Origin: Mycobacteroides chelonae CCUG 47445 | GTDB lineage: Bacteria > Actinomycetota > Actinomycetes > Mycobacteriales > Mycobacteriaceae | NCBI RefSeq assembly: GCF_001632805.1 | Contig: NZ_CP007220.1 | Span: forward strand, 3,720,001 to 3,784,000 | Reading direction: 5' to 3' | DNA length: 64,000 nt | Shown: positions 1-8,035 of the stretch, one piece after another | Numbering within the stretch: position 1 is the stretch's first letter | Layout of the letters: each line of letters begins with the position of its first letter | Made by a program: the position numbers and the translations under genes | Notes under the pieces: generated by a model | The model's input: the letters and a program-made list of their open reading frames with translations, nothing else | Database searches by the model: none | Told to the model about the DNA's origin: nothing

Positions 1-1
1 A

Positions 2-181
2 CACGACATCAAGAAGTACGACGCGGGGCACAGTTTCGCCAACCAGCTGCCGATGCAACCACTGATGCGGATCGCCGGATTCGGGTACTCCCCCGAGGCG
101 GAGGCCGACGCGTGGGAACGGGTCTACGCCTTTTTCGCTCAGCACCTTCACGACGACGACAGGCTGCAGGAGGCCCAATGA
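2..181 (+). CDS. dienelactone hydrolase family protein (C-terminal fragment)
   Basis: The window opens inside this gene, so only the last 59 residues are visible. They contain the segment YDAGHSFAN, which resembles the end of dienelactone hydrolase-type alpha/beta hydrolases, where a Gly-His-x-Phe motif carries the catalytic histidine. The nucleophile and acid residues lie upstream of the window. The TGA stop overlaps the ATG of the next gene in an ATGA, so the two are probably co-translated. The family call rests on one motif and the C-terminal pattern; substrate unknown. Confidence 0.6.
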   Translation, partial: HDIKKYDAGHSFANQLPMQPLMRIAGFGYSPEAEADAWERVYAFFAQHLHDDDRLQEAQ

Positions 182-930
182 CAACCCCGACCGCATTGGA
201 TCGCCTCGGCGAGCTGGTCTGGTCCGACGCACTCGACGCGGGTGCGCATTCGTCGGCCGGCTACCTGGATCTGCTTCCGCCGCCCTCGGACCAGCCTCAG
301 CGCGTCGCCCAGCGCGCCATGAACAACCCCGTGGTGGCCGCGGTCTATCAAGGGCCGTGGCGCTGGGGCCAGACCGTGCTCTACACCGGCATCACGCCAT
401 CGGCAGAACGACGCCGTGCGGCACGGGCCCTGCGACTCGACGCGGCCCATACACTGCTCGATGTCGCCTGCGGGCCAGGAAACTTCACCAAATACCTGGG
501 CAGCCAGTTATCCGCCGACGGTCTGGCAGTCGGGCTCGATTTCTCCGAGCCCATGCTGCGGCGCGCGGTCCGGACCAATATCGCGAACGGGGTTGGATAC
601 CTGCGGGCGGATGCGCGCACCCTGCCGTTCGACGACGGAAGCTTCGATGCGGTGTGCTGTTTCGCCGCGCTGTATCTGGTACCCGAGCCCTTCAAAGTTC
701 TCGATGAAATGCTCCGGGTGCTCAGGCCGGGCGGCCGGATCGCGGTGATGACCAGCTGCACCCGCGGCCCCAGGCTCGTTCGGTCGCTCTCCGTGAAGAT
801 GGCGGCACGCAACGGTTTACACGGCTTCGACCGCGATGACATCACCTCGGTGCTGTGGAACTCGGGATTTCACGACATTGAGCAAGAGGTGCGGGGACTC
901 TCACAGTTCGTGAGTGCGACAAAGGGTTAG
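178..930 (+). CDS. class I SAM-dependent methyltransferase
   Basis: The 250-residue protein has the class I methyltransferase signature: motif I LLDVACGPGNF at about residues 93-103, an acidic loop after strand 2 (GLDFSEPML), and RADARTLPFDDGSFDAV, the usual motif around the adenine-binding aspartate. It resembles UbiE/methyltransf_11 proteins. The ATG at 178 overlaps the stop of the hydrolase upstream and is preferred over an in-frame GTG at 112, which would bury the start inside that gene. It converges on the gluconate permease with a 5-base gap. The methyl acceptor cannot be read from sequence. Confidence 0.85.
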   Translation: MTTPTALDRLGELVWSDALDAGAHSSAGYLDLLPPPSDQPQRVAQRAMNNPVVAAVYQGPWRWGQTVLYTGITPSAERRRAARALRLDAAHTLLDVACGPGNFTKYLGSQLSADGLAVGLDFSEPMLRRAVRTNIANGVGYLRADARTLPFDDGSFDAVCCFAALYLVPEPFKVLDEMLRVLRPGGRIAVMTSCTRGPRLVRSLSVKMAARNGLHGFDRDDITSVLWNSGFHDIEQEVRGLSQFVSATKG

Positions 931-935
931 ACGAG

Positions 936-2324
936 TCATACAACGGCGCTCAGCAGCAGGACCATCGCAAATCCGACGACCGAAATCACCGTTTCCATCA
1001 CCGACCATGACTTGAGGGTCTGGCCGACCGTCATCCCGAAATACTCCTTCACCAACCAGAATCCGGCGTCGTTGACATGGGAGAAGAAGAGCGACCCGGC
1101 ACCAATCGCGAGCACCAACAGCGCGACGTGCGCGGTAGACATGTCCGCCGCAAGCGGGGAGACGATACCGGCGGCGGTGATGGTCGCCACCGTGGCTGAA
1201 CCCGTGGCCAATCGGATGAGCACCGCGATGAGCCAGCCCAGCACCAGCGCGGGGATATGCCATTTCTCCGACCAGGTGCTCACGGCATCTCCGACCCCCA
1301 CATCAATGAGGGTCTGCTTGAATCCGCCTCCGGCACCGACGATGAAGACGATGCCCGCGATGGGCCCGAGCGACTTCTCGATGATTCCCGAGACACCCGC
1401 GCGGTCCAGGCCAGATGCCGTGCCCAGCGTCACCATTGCCACCAGGGTCGCCACCAGTAGCGCTACCAGCGGCGTACCGGCGGTGTCGAAAATCCTCTGC
1501 ACCAACGATTTCGGATTATCGATGACCACATCGGAGAGCGCCTTCGCCAACATCAGGGCCACCGGAAGCAAGATCGTCGCCAACACCGCGACAACGCTCG
1601 GAGCCGGCCCCTTTCGATCGGCTTCGGGTGCGGTCGCGGTAGGGATCTCCAGTGGCCCCACCCAGCGCTCTGCCACCCGCGCATAGAGGGGCCCCGCCAC
1701 TATCAGGGTGGGCACCGCAGCCAGCAGACCAAACGCCAGGGTGACACCCAAGTCCGCCTTCAGCGCGTCCACCGCCACCAAGGGACCTGGGTGCGGCGGA
1801 ACCAGTCCGTGCAATACGGATAGGCCCGCCAGCGCGGGAATTCCCACCCGCAGCAGTGGCACATTTCCCCGGCGTGCCACCAAAAGCACGATCGGAATCA
1901 GCAGCACCACACCCACTTCGAAGAACAAGGGCAGCCCGAGCACGGCCGCGATCAGAGCGACCGCCCAGGGCAGCATGCGTGGGCCCGACCGTGCGAGCAC
2001 GGCATCGGCGACGATGTTGGCGCCACCGGAATCGGCCAGCAGGCGACCCAGCATCGCCCCCAAACCGATGAGCAGTCCGACGCCGGCGATCGTCGAGCCG
2101 AATCCCGTCACAAAGGACCCAAGGAGTTTGTCGAACGGCACACTCGCGACGGCGGCCAGGGATCCCGACCCCAACAGCAGCGCCAGGAACGGATGCATCT
2201 TGAGCCTGGTGATGAGCGCAATGATCACGCCGATGCTCGGCACCACGGCAACAAGGAGCCGAACGTCGCTGGTGGTGTGCGGGATCTTCGCCGGCTCGGC
2301 CAGCAGAATCAGGTTGGCGTTCAT
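936..2324 (-). CDS. gntP: gluconate:H+ symporter, GntP family
   Basis: A 462-residue, very hydrophobic protein with about a dozen membrane segments, matching the usual 440-460 residues of GntP/GntT permeases. Diagnostic stretches are HPFLALLLGSG near residue 43, a conserved GFGST motif, and LVPPHPGPLVAVDALKADLG. It would import gluconate or a related sugar acid with protons. Its ATG overlaps the stop of gluconokinase (ATGA), so uptake and phosphorylation are translationally coupled. It is the last gene of a five-gene minus-strand operon. The exact sugar acid is inferred from the kinase partner. Confidence 0.88.
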   Translation of the reverse strand: MNANLILLAEPAKIPHTTSDVRLLVAVVPSIGVIIALITRLKMHPFLALLLGSGSLAAVASVPFDKLLGSFVTGFGSTIAGVGLLIGLGAMLGRLLADSGGANIVADAVLARSGPRMLPWAVALIAAVLGLPLFFEVGVVLLIPIVLLVARRGNVPLLRVGIPALAGLSVLHGLVPPHPGPLVAVDALKADLGVTLAFGLLAAVPTLIVAGPLYARVAERWVGPLEIPTATAPEADRKGPAPSVVAVLATILLPVALMLAKALSDVVIDNPKSLVQRIFDTAGTPLVALLVATLVAMVTLGTASGLDRAGVSGIIEKSLGPIAGIVFIVGAGGGFKQTLIDVGVGDAVSTWSEKWHIPALVLGWLIAVLIRLATGSATVATITAAGIVSPLAADMSTAHVALLVLAIGAGSLFFSHVNDAGFWLVKEYFGMTVGQTLKSWSVMETVISVVGFAMVLLLSAVV

Positions 2325-2833
2325 GCGCCGAGCTGCCTTACGGCCTCCGCTACCAGTTCATCCGGCCCGATACCGACATCCAACACCGCACCCCGCTCAT
2401 CGGGTTCCAGCGGTTCGAGAATCTCGAACTGCGAATCCAACAACGATGTCGGCATGAAATGTCCTGAGCGATGCGACATCCGGTCGCCGATGAGCGCCCT
2501 GTCTCCTGACAGGTGCACAAAGAACGCATCCGGGTATCCCACGCGGAGAACGTCACGGTAGCGGCGTTTGAGTGCCGAACAGGTGACCACCCCGCCCGTC
2601 CCCTCTCGTCCACGCTCGGCCATCCATTCGGCGATCCGCTGCAGCCACGGCCATCTATCGGTGTCATCCAGCGGGATTCCGGCCGACATCTTGGCGATGT
2701 TCGCGTCCGGATGGAAATCATCACCCTCAGCACAGGGTGCACCCAGGAGCTTCGCCAGGGCCTGCGCCACGGTTGATTTGCCAACCCCTGCCACACCCAT
2801 GACCACCACAATGGGTACCGACGTTTCGCCCAC
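2321..2833 (-). CDS. gntK: gluconokinase
   Basis: Phosphorylates D-gluconate to 6-phosphogluconate, feeding the pentose phosphate pathway. The P-loop GVAGVGKS is at residues 13-20, followed by GDDFHPDANIAKMSAGIPLDDTDR (given here only as a landmark for the gluconate-binding region) and CSALKRRYRD. At 170 residues it matches GntK (160-175). The frame stays open upstream, but the GTG at 2833 is chosen because it shares a base with the TAG stop of the acyl-CoA dehydrogenase (TAGTG) and gives the family length. The permease start overlaps its stop. Confidence 0.9.
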   Translation of the reverse strand: MGETSVPIVVVMGVAGVGKSTVAQALAKLLGAPCAEGDDFHPDANIAKMSAGIPLDDTDRWPWLQRIAEWMAERGREGTGGVVTCSALKRRYRDVLRVGYPDAFFVHLSGDRALIGDRMSHRSGHFMPTSLLDSQFEILEPLEPDERGAVLDVGIGPDELVAEAVRQLGA

Positions 2834-4095
2834 TAGACCCCCTTGGGCGCCTTTTGATTCATGAAGCCGAACATATACCCGGCCACCCGGCGCATCTGAA
2901 TCTCCTCGGCACCCTCGGTGATCCGGTACCGCCGGTGATGGCGGTAGATGTGTTCGAACGGCATGTGCCGCGAGTACCCCATGCCGCCATGAACCTGCAT
3001 GGCACGGTCTGCGGCCTCGCAGCACAACCGGTTTGCGACGTAATTGCACATCGAGACCTGTTCGGAGACCGAGAACGGTCCGTAGGTGTCCATCGACCAT
3101 GCCGTCTTGTGAATCAGCGCGCGCAGCATCTCGCACTGGGTCTGCAGCTCGACGAGTGGAAATTGGATGGCCTGATTCGATGCCAGCGGCTTACCAAAAG
3201 GCTTGCGCTCCTTGGCATATTCAACAGATCGGTCGATACAGAACTGCGCCGCCCCGAGGCTGGATGCTGCCTGACGAATCCGATTCTCGTTGAAGAAGTG
3301 CTGCACCACACCCAGCCCACGGCCCTCCCCACCGAAGACCGCCGAATCGGGGACCCGCACGTCGGTCAGCGAGATGTGGGCGTGGTCGGTCGGCATGTTG
3401 AAGGTCCACAGGTATTCCTCGACCTTGAATCCGGGCGCATCCGCGGGCACCAGGAACGCAGTGATACCGCGCCCGTCACCCGGATCGCCCGAGGTGCGGG
3501 CGAAAATCAGGTCGGCGTCGGCGATATGCACACCGGTGTTCCAGGTCTTTTCACCATTGATGATCCAGTCCGAGCCATCCCTTGTGGCCCGGGTTTCCAT
3601 ATGGGTGGCATCGGAGCCGTGTTCGGGCTCGGTGATGCCGAACGCAAAAAACTTCGTACCGCTGGCGAGTCCCTCGACCCACTGGGCCTTCTGCTCCGCG
3701 GTGCCGTATTCCAGCATGAGAAGCAGCCCCACGTTGTTACCGACGATGGCGTGCTCGTTCTGCAGGTCGCAGTGCAATCCGAGACCGCGCCGCGCCAGGT
3801 GCTCACGGATGACCGCCATGCCGAGGTTGGACCCGTCACGTCCGCCGAACTCCGCCGGGAACGGGTACCGAAGGTGACCGGCCGCATCGGCACGCCGACG
3901 GGCCTCCCCGAGCAGTTCCTCCCACTCACCATTGGGCAGGCCACCACGATCCCAGTCGGTACGGGAATCTTCGCGCCGGTGATCGAAGAATCGGATGTTG
4001 TCATCGGATTGCTCGAGCGGCACGATCTCGCGATCGATGAACTCATCAAGCTCGGCGAGATAACCGACGAGTTCGGGCGGCAGTTCGAAATTCAT
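2833..4095 (-). CDS. acyl-CoA dehydrogenase, ACAD11/LvaC-like
   Basis: The 420-residue flavoenzyme has FGITEPEHGSDATHMETRA (flavin and substrate loop), a CoA-binding arginine region, and the C-terminal YRITEGAEEIQMRRVAGY, where acyl-CoA dehydrogenases place the active-site region. The start is the ATG at 4095, 8-9 bases after a GGAAGGAT ribosome site, rather than the first in-frame codon at 4143. It follows an APH-fold kinase by 17 bases. Linkage to that kinase and to a small DUF6285-type protein suggests a dehydrogenase acting on phosphorylated 4-hydroxyacyl-CoA, as in ACAD10/11 and LvaC, rather than ordinary beta-oxidation. The substrate is inferred. Confidence 0.85.
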   Translation of the reverse strand: MNFELPPELVGYLAELDEFIDREIVPLEQSDDNIRFFDHRREDSRTDWDRGGLPNGEWEELLGEARRRADAAGHLRYPFPAEFGGRDGSNLGMAVIREHLARRGLGLHCDLQNEHAIVGNNVGLLLMLEYGTAEQKAQWVEGLASGTKFFAFGITEPEHGSDATHMETRATRDGSDWIINGEKTWNTGVHIADADLIFARTSGDPGDGRGITAFLVPADAPGFKVEEYLWTFNMPTDHAHISLTDVRVPDSAVFGGEGRGLGVVQHFFNENRIRQAASSLGAAQFCIDRSVEYAKERKPFGKPLASNQAIQFPLVELQTQCEMLRALIHKTAWSMDTYGPFSVSEQVSMCNYVANRLCCEAADRAMQVHGGMGYSRHMPFEHIYRHHRRYRITEGAEEIQMRRVAGYMFGFMNQKAPKGV

Positions 4096-4112
4096 CTGGA
4101 TCCTTCCGGCAC

Positions 4113-5102
4113 CTACGGCTTCGTCAACATCAACAGGTCCCACTCGATCTCGGGTATCCGGCGACCACTTGCCGCCATCACAATGTCCCGCACGCTACCG
4201 TCCAGATACGACTTCGCTTGCGCGGCAAGGCCAACACCCCACCACAGCGTGCCCAACACCTTCCACCACCGGAACCTGTCGGCGTCAAACGTGCCGCCTG
4301 CATCCTCGTACGCACACACAAACACCTCGCGGCCCGCGAAGCCACCGAACTCGCGCTCATCGACACCGAACCTCCACATCCGCAGCGCGGTCCAGCCGAC
4401 ATCGCGCATGGGATCTCCAAACCGAGTGGTGCCCTCCCAGTCGAGAACCGCACGCAAGCCGTCCTCGCCGACGATGACGTTGCCATTGCGAATATCGGTG
4501 TGCACCAGGCATCGCCGAGCGGGTGGCCCGGGCATGCGCTCGGTCAGCCAGGACAGCGTGCGCTGGAACACCGGCCGATCCGGAAGCAGCGCCGCCACCC
4601 CCTCACGCATCTGTTCCAGCAGGATGACCGCCGGCTCGGCCTCCGGGTCACCGGGCAGATCCGGCGGCGCCATCGCCGGATCTATCCCATGCAGCCGACC
4701 CATCGCCCCACCAAGCTGCTCAGCCACCAGATCCTCGATCCCGGCGGACTGCACCAGCCGCAGCACCTTACGGGGAACCGTCTCGCCCGCGATGCGTTCG
4801 GAGATCATGAAGGGCGCACCCACGTACGAGGCCTCGGAACACACGCCACGAACCCGCGGCACCGGAACACCGTGGCTGCGCGCCAGCTCACGCACCCCGG
4901 CCTCACTACCCACCGGGACCTGCTGCACAACTGCGGGCACAATCGTCGCGACCAGCTCGAGAGTCTCACCCCCGAAAGTGGCATCCAACAGCACATTTCG
5001 CCGTCGGGCGCCCGCAGAAACGCCAACCACGCCAGACACCTGAAACTTTTTGCCGAACTCGTCGTGCAGGTAACGGGTGAGCCCGTCGGCCAGGTCGATC
5101 AT
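4113..5102 (-). CDS. APH-fold phosphotransferase, LvaA-like acyl-CoA kinase candidate
   Basis: The 329-residue protein has the aminoglycoside phosphotransferase/choline kinase fold. The catalytic loop CLVHTDIRNGNVIV carries the H-x-D-x4-N pattern and is followed by AVLDWEGTTRFGDPMRDVGW, the metal-binding aspartate motif. Despite the fold name, its place between a DUF6285-type gene (4-base overlap) and an acyl-CoA dehydrogenase (17-base gap) argues against drug resistance. In known systems such neighbours (LvaA, the N-terminus of ACAD10/11) phosphorylate the 4-hydroxyl of 4-hydroxyacyl-CoA. Fold is seen; substrate is inferred. Confidence 0.8.
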   Translation of the reverse strand: MIDLADGLTRYLHDEFGKKFQVSGVVGVSAGARRRNVLLDATFGGETLELVATIVPAVVQQVPVGSEAGVRELARSHGVPVPRVRGVCSEASYVGAPFMISERIAGETVPRKVLRLVQSAGIEDLVAEQLGGAMGRLHGIDPAMAPPDLPGDPEAEPAVILLEQMREGVAALLPDRPVFQRTLSWLTERMPGPPARRCLVHTDIRNGNVIVGEDGLRAVLDWEGTTRFGDPMRDVGWTALRMWRFGVDEREFGGFAGREVFVCAYEDAGGTFDADRFRWWKVLGTLWWGVGLAAQAKSYLDGSVRDIVMAASGRRIPEIEWDLLMLTKP

Positions 5103-5356
5103 TCGCCCTCCCAGGCGTCGTACCCGGGCTTGACGACCGCGAGTTCACTACGCACCGCCTCGGCCAGGTCCTCCCATGACGGGTCATCGGCAGGCGGCTG
5201 CGCGGGCGTGGTCAGTTCTCGCTGCAGAATCCTGGCGATGTTGGCCCCGACGCGGGCGCGATGCACCGAGGATGCGGGCAGCTCAGATTGGAGGTCGTCG
5301 AGCAGTTCGGCGAGCGCACCCGCCAGTTCCGCTGCGGTCGGAATGAAGGGCACCAT
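5099..5356 (-). CDS. DUF6285-type small protein (LvaB-like kinase partner candidate)
   Basis: An 85-residue, probably all-helical protein starting MVPFIPTAAELAGALAELL and ending with acidic GYDAWEGE. It has no catalytic motif of its own. Small proteins of this kind are regularly encoded directly before APH-fold kinases in acyl-CoA operons, and the stop here overlaps the kinase ATG by four bases. I recall the family as DUF6285 and as the likely equivalent of LvaB, needed for LvaA kinase activity; neither assignment could be checked. It is the first gene of the five-gene operon. A 7-bp inverted repeat spans its start codon. Confidence 0.65.
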   Translation of the reverse strand: MVPFIPTAAELAGALAELLDDLQSELPASSVHRARVGANIARILQRELTTPAQPPADDPSWEDLAEAVRSELAVVKPGYDAWEGE

Positions 5357-5378
5357 CCGTTTGTACCGTCTATGGTGC
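5350..5378. promoter_or_regulatory. inverted repeat across the first start codon of the lva-like operon
   Basis: GCACCAT (5350-5356) and ATGGTGC (5372-5378) form a perfect 7-bp inverted repeat with centres 22 bp apart, about two helical turns. One arm contains the DUF6285 start codon. It sits between the operon and the divergent monooxygenase gene, as expected for a dimeric repressor site, but no regulator gene adjoins it. Confidence 0.4.
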
Positions 5379-5424
5379 GTCGCACGGGGGAATAGCGAAG
5401 AAACGCCGCGGGTTGCTCCAGTTC

Positions 5425-6423
5425 ATGGCGAGACCTTTGTCGATTCTGGATCTGGCGCGGGTGGCGCCGCACGAGACCGTGGCTGAGAGCTTCGCCGCCA
5501 GCGTCGAGATTGCGCGGCACGCCGAAGCGCTGGGATTTCATCGCGTCTGGTACGCCGAACACCACAACATGCGGTCCATTGCCTCGTCGGCGACCAGTGT
5601 CTTGATCGGACATGTGGCCACCCAGACGTCGACCATCAGACTGGGCGCGGGCGGCATCATGTTGCCCAACCATTCCCCGCTGCAGATCGCCGAGCAGTTC
5701 GGCACCCTCGAAACCCTGCACCCGGGACGCATCGATCTCGGTCTCGGCCGCGCCCCGGGGACCGATCAGGTGACGCTGCGCGCATTGCGGCACTCCCCCG
5801 CCGATGCCGAGCACTTTCCGCAGGATGTGATCGAGCTGCAGGCATATCTGAGCGAACAGAGCCGGGTCCCGGGGGTAACCGCGACACCGGGGCACGGGAC
5901 ACATGTACCGCTCTACATCCTTGGGTCGTCGTTGTTCGGCGCACAGCTGGCGGCGGTGCTGGGGCTGCCCTACGGTTTCGCCTCCCACTTCGCGCCTCCC
6001 GCGCTGCAGGATGCGGTGGCGCTGTATCGGCGAGAGTTCCAGCCCTCGGAGCAGTTGCAGGAGCCGTACGTGATCGCCGGGGTCAACGTCATTGCCGCCG
6101 ACGAGGAAGACACCGCCCGGGAGCAGTACCGGGCGGCGCTGATCGAACGTGCCAAGCTTTTCCTGCATCGCGGCGGAGGTCCGCGCCTCACCGACGACGA
6201 GGCTATCGCCGCACTGGATTCCCCTGCGGGGCAACAGATCAAGGCGATGACGAAGTATTTCGCGGTCGGCACTCCAGGTCAGGTGAGCACATACTTGGAC
6301 GACTTTGCACAGCTGGCCGGGGCCGATGAGCTCATCGTGGTGCCCAACGCGCCCGACCGGAAGTTGCAGCTGCGGTCGCTGGAGATCGTGGCGGAGGTCA
6401 GCGGGCTGACTCCCCGCGACTGA
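5425..6423 (+). CDS. luciferase-like monooxygenase (LLM class)
   Basis: The 332-residue protein begins MARPLSILDLARVAPHETV and contains YAEHHNMRSIASSATSVLIGHVA, hallmarks of the bacterial luciferase-like TIM-barrel family that uses reduced FMN (or F420 in some mycobacterial members). The ATG at 5425 is preferred over TTG 5413 because family members usually begin at this motif. It is transcribed away from the acyl-CoA operon and may share its control region. The last 26 bases overlap the convergent membrane-protein gene. Substrate unknown. Confidence 0.85.
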   Translation: MARPLSILDLARVAPHETVAESFAASVEIARHAEALGFHRVWYAEHHNMRSIASSATSVLIGHVATQTSTIRLGAGGIMLPNHSPLQIAEQFGTLETLHPGRIDLGLGRAPGTDQVTLRALRHSPADAEHFPQDVIELQAYLSEQSRVPGVTATPGHGTHVPLYILGSSLFGAQLAAVLGLPYGFASHFAPPALQDAVALYRREFQPSEQLQEPYVIAGVNVIAADEEDTAREQYRAALIERAKLFLHRGGGPRLTDDEAIAALDSPAGQQIKAMTKYFAVGTPGQVSTYLDDFAQLAGADELIVVPNAPDRKLQLRSLEIVAEVSGLTPRD

Positions 6424-7936
6424 ACGCAGGCGTCGGAGACTGATTGGGCGGCGCGGTGAGATACGCCTTCGACAACACCAGGGCGACCGCCACCACGACT
6501 ACCAACACGTACACCGGCAGCAGATGCTCGAAATGCGTGTACCCGATGGCGAAATGAATCGCCAAGACCGGCACGGTGCCGAACGCGCATCCGATCAACA
6601 ACGACCACCACACCCAACGCTCACCGCGGCGCCAGCCCCACAGACTGACCAGGAGAACCGCCAGGCCCGCTCCCATCAACGCACCACCGAAGCCGGCTCG
6701 ATCGTGCGCGATGAACGCCGGCAGGTGCTGGTTGGCGGCACGCAATGCCTCGGCACTGGTGCCCAGGAAATCGAGATCGGTGGGGACGAACACCGAGGTC
6801 AGGCCGACCGTTGAAATCACCGCTCCGGCAACGAACAACCCACCCCCAACGGCGATCATCAGCAGCTGCCCCCACAACGCACGGCGCCGCTCGGACTCCG
6901 GCCCCTCCACGATCGGTGGCCAGTGCGGCACCGAGGGAGCGCGCCACACGGCGAGTAGCAGCATGGGGAACAATCCCACGACGACGAGCGTGTGTAGCGG
7001 CTCGAGAAAACCTGTCACCAGGAAGTAGAAGTACGTCAGGAACGCGACGAGCCCGGAAATCAACAGAGCATTGCGGGCCCATCGGTGCCCTTCCCTGAGC
7101 CCACCCCACGCCAAGCCCAGGTACAGAACTCCGATACCAATCATGTTGCCCGCCATGGTGAGCCGATCATGTTGCAGAAAGCCGACCAGATGATGGTTCA
7201 CGCCATGCAGATCGTGCACCGAGAGTCCGAGGTAGTCGCGGTCGTACCACAACAGCACCGGCCCCAACGCGATGATGGCCGCTCCGATACCCGCGATGAT
7301 CAGTCCGAGCCCAACCAGCGCGCCCCATATCCACCCGGGCCATTGGCGCGGATCGAAACCGATATCACGCAACGGCTTTGGCGGCGACGTCGGCGTGGCG
7401 GCTTCGATCACCCGATTGAACCAGCCCGGCCCGGCGGCGATCAGCACCGCAGGTGTGGCGAGCACCGTCACCGACGGGTCCGCGAGCGCGCGCAGCACGG
7501 CATCGATCGCCGGTTCGGTCAGTCGCACCGTCCCGGGCTCCCCGGGCAGCGACACCGCATCGACGCAAGGCGCCAGCTCCTGAGCCACCTCGGCCGTGGC
7601 GGCGACCGCGATCACCCGGCATCTGCGGTCGGCACTGGCTCGCCGCACCGCGTCCACATCGCCGGTCTGCACCGGTCCGATCTCGACGACAGCGGCCCCC
7701 TGCACCGGCAACACCGCAACCGCCTCGCGCGCGATCGAGACCGGCACCGTCGCTCCGAACCGACCCTGCCATTGCGACGGAACCGGCCGATGATCGAAAA
7801 CCCAGGGAATCCAGCGCCGTCCCCCGGCTTGCGTCACCACCGCCGCCAGTACTTTCATCGCCCACACCCGTGTCCGGCGCGCACCGACAACGGACGACGC
7901 CAGGGGGCTCAGCGGGTGGTAGGTCCAGTCCGGCAT
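6398..7936 (-). CDS. membrane protein with degenerate dihydroorotate dehydrogenase-like N-terminus
   Basis: A 512-residue two-part protein. Residues 1-190 are soluble; VLPVQGAAVVEIGPVQTGD (about 75-93) resembles the GFGFVEVGTVT strand of class 2 dihydroorotate dehydrogenases, but the usual FMN and catalytic residues are not recognisable. From about residue 203 onward there are some 7-8 hydrophobic segments with intervening WYDRDYLGLSVHDLHGVNHH. The start is the ATG at 7936: the frame continues upstream to 8932 but would then lie wholly antisense to sseA. It faces away from sseA. Function unknown; the N-terminal relation is tentative. Confidence 0.65.
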   Translation of the reverse strand: MPDWTYHPLSPLASSVVGARRTRVWAMKVLAAVVTQAGGRRWIPWVFDHRPVPSQWQGRFGATVPVSIAREAVAVLPVQGAAVVEIGPVQTGDVDAVRRASADRRCRVIAVAATAEVAQELAPCVDAVSLPGEPGTVRLTEPAIDAVLRALADPSVTVLATPAVLIAAGPGWFNRVIEAATPTSPPKPLRDIGFDPRQWPGWIWGALVGLGLIIAGIGAAIIALGPVLLWYDRDYLGLSVHDLHGVNHHLVGFLQHDRLTMAGNMIGIGVLYLGLAWGGLREGHRWARNALLISGLVAFLTYFYFLVTGFLEPLHTLVVVGLFPMLLLAVWRAPSVPHWPPIVEGPESERRRALWGQLLMIAVGGGLFVAGAVISTVGLTSVFVPTDLDFLGTSAEALRAANQHLPAFIAHDRAGFGGALMGAGLAVLLVSLWGWRRGERWVWWSLLIGCAFGTVPVLAIHFAIGYTHFEHLLPVYVLVVVVAVALVLSKAYLTAPPNQSPTPAFSRGESAR

Positions 7937-8035
7937 TGGCGAATTCTCGCACCGCGACCAGCAACGCACCGGGTATCTGAACTCGGTATCCAACTCGATG
8001 AGCCGACCGCGCTCGAACGCGACTAGGCTCACAAC

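Noticed and set aside
4113..5102. Aminoglycoside resistance gene
   Set aside because: Only the fold is shared; neighbours are acyl-CoA metabolism genes and the LvaA/ACAD10-type role fits better.
2854..5486. Two long plus-strand frames (2854-5043 and 4218-5486)
   Set aside because: Both are antisense to the acyl-CoA dehydrogenase and kinase genes, which have clear motifs; the shadows show Arg/His/Pro-rich composition typical of high-GC antisense frames.
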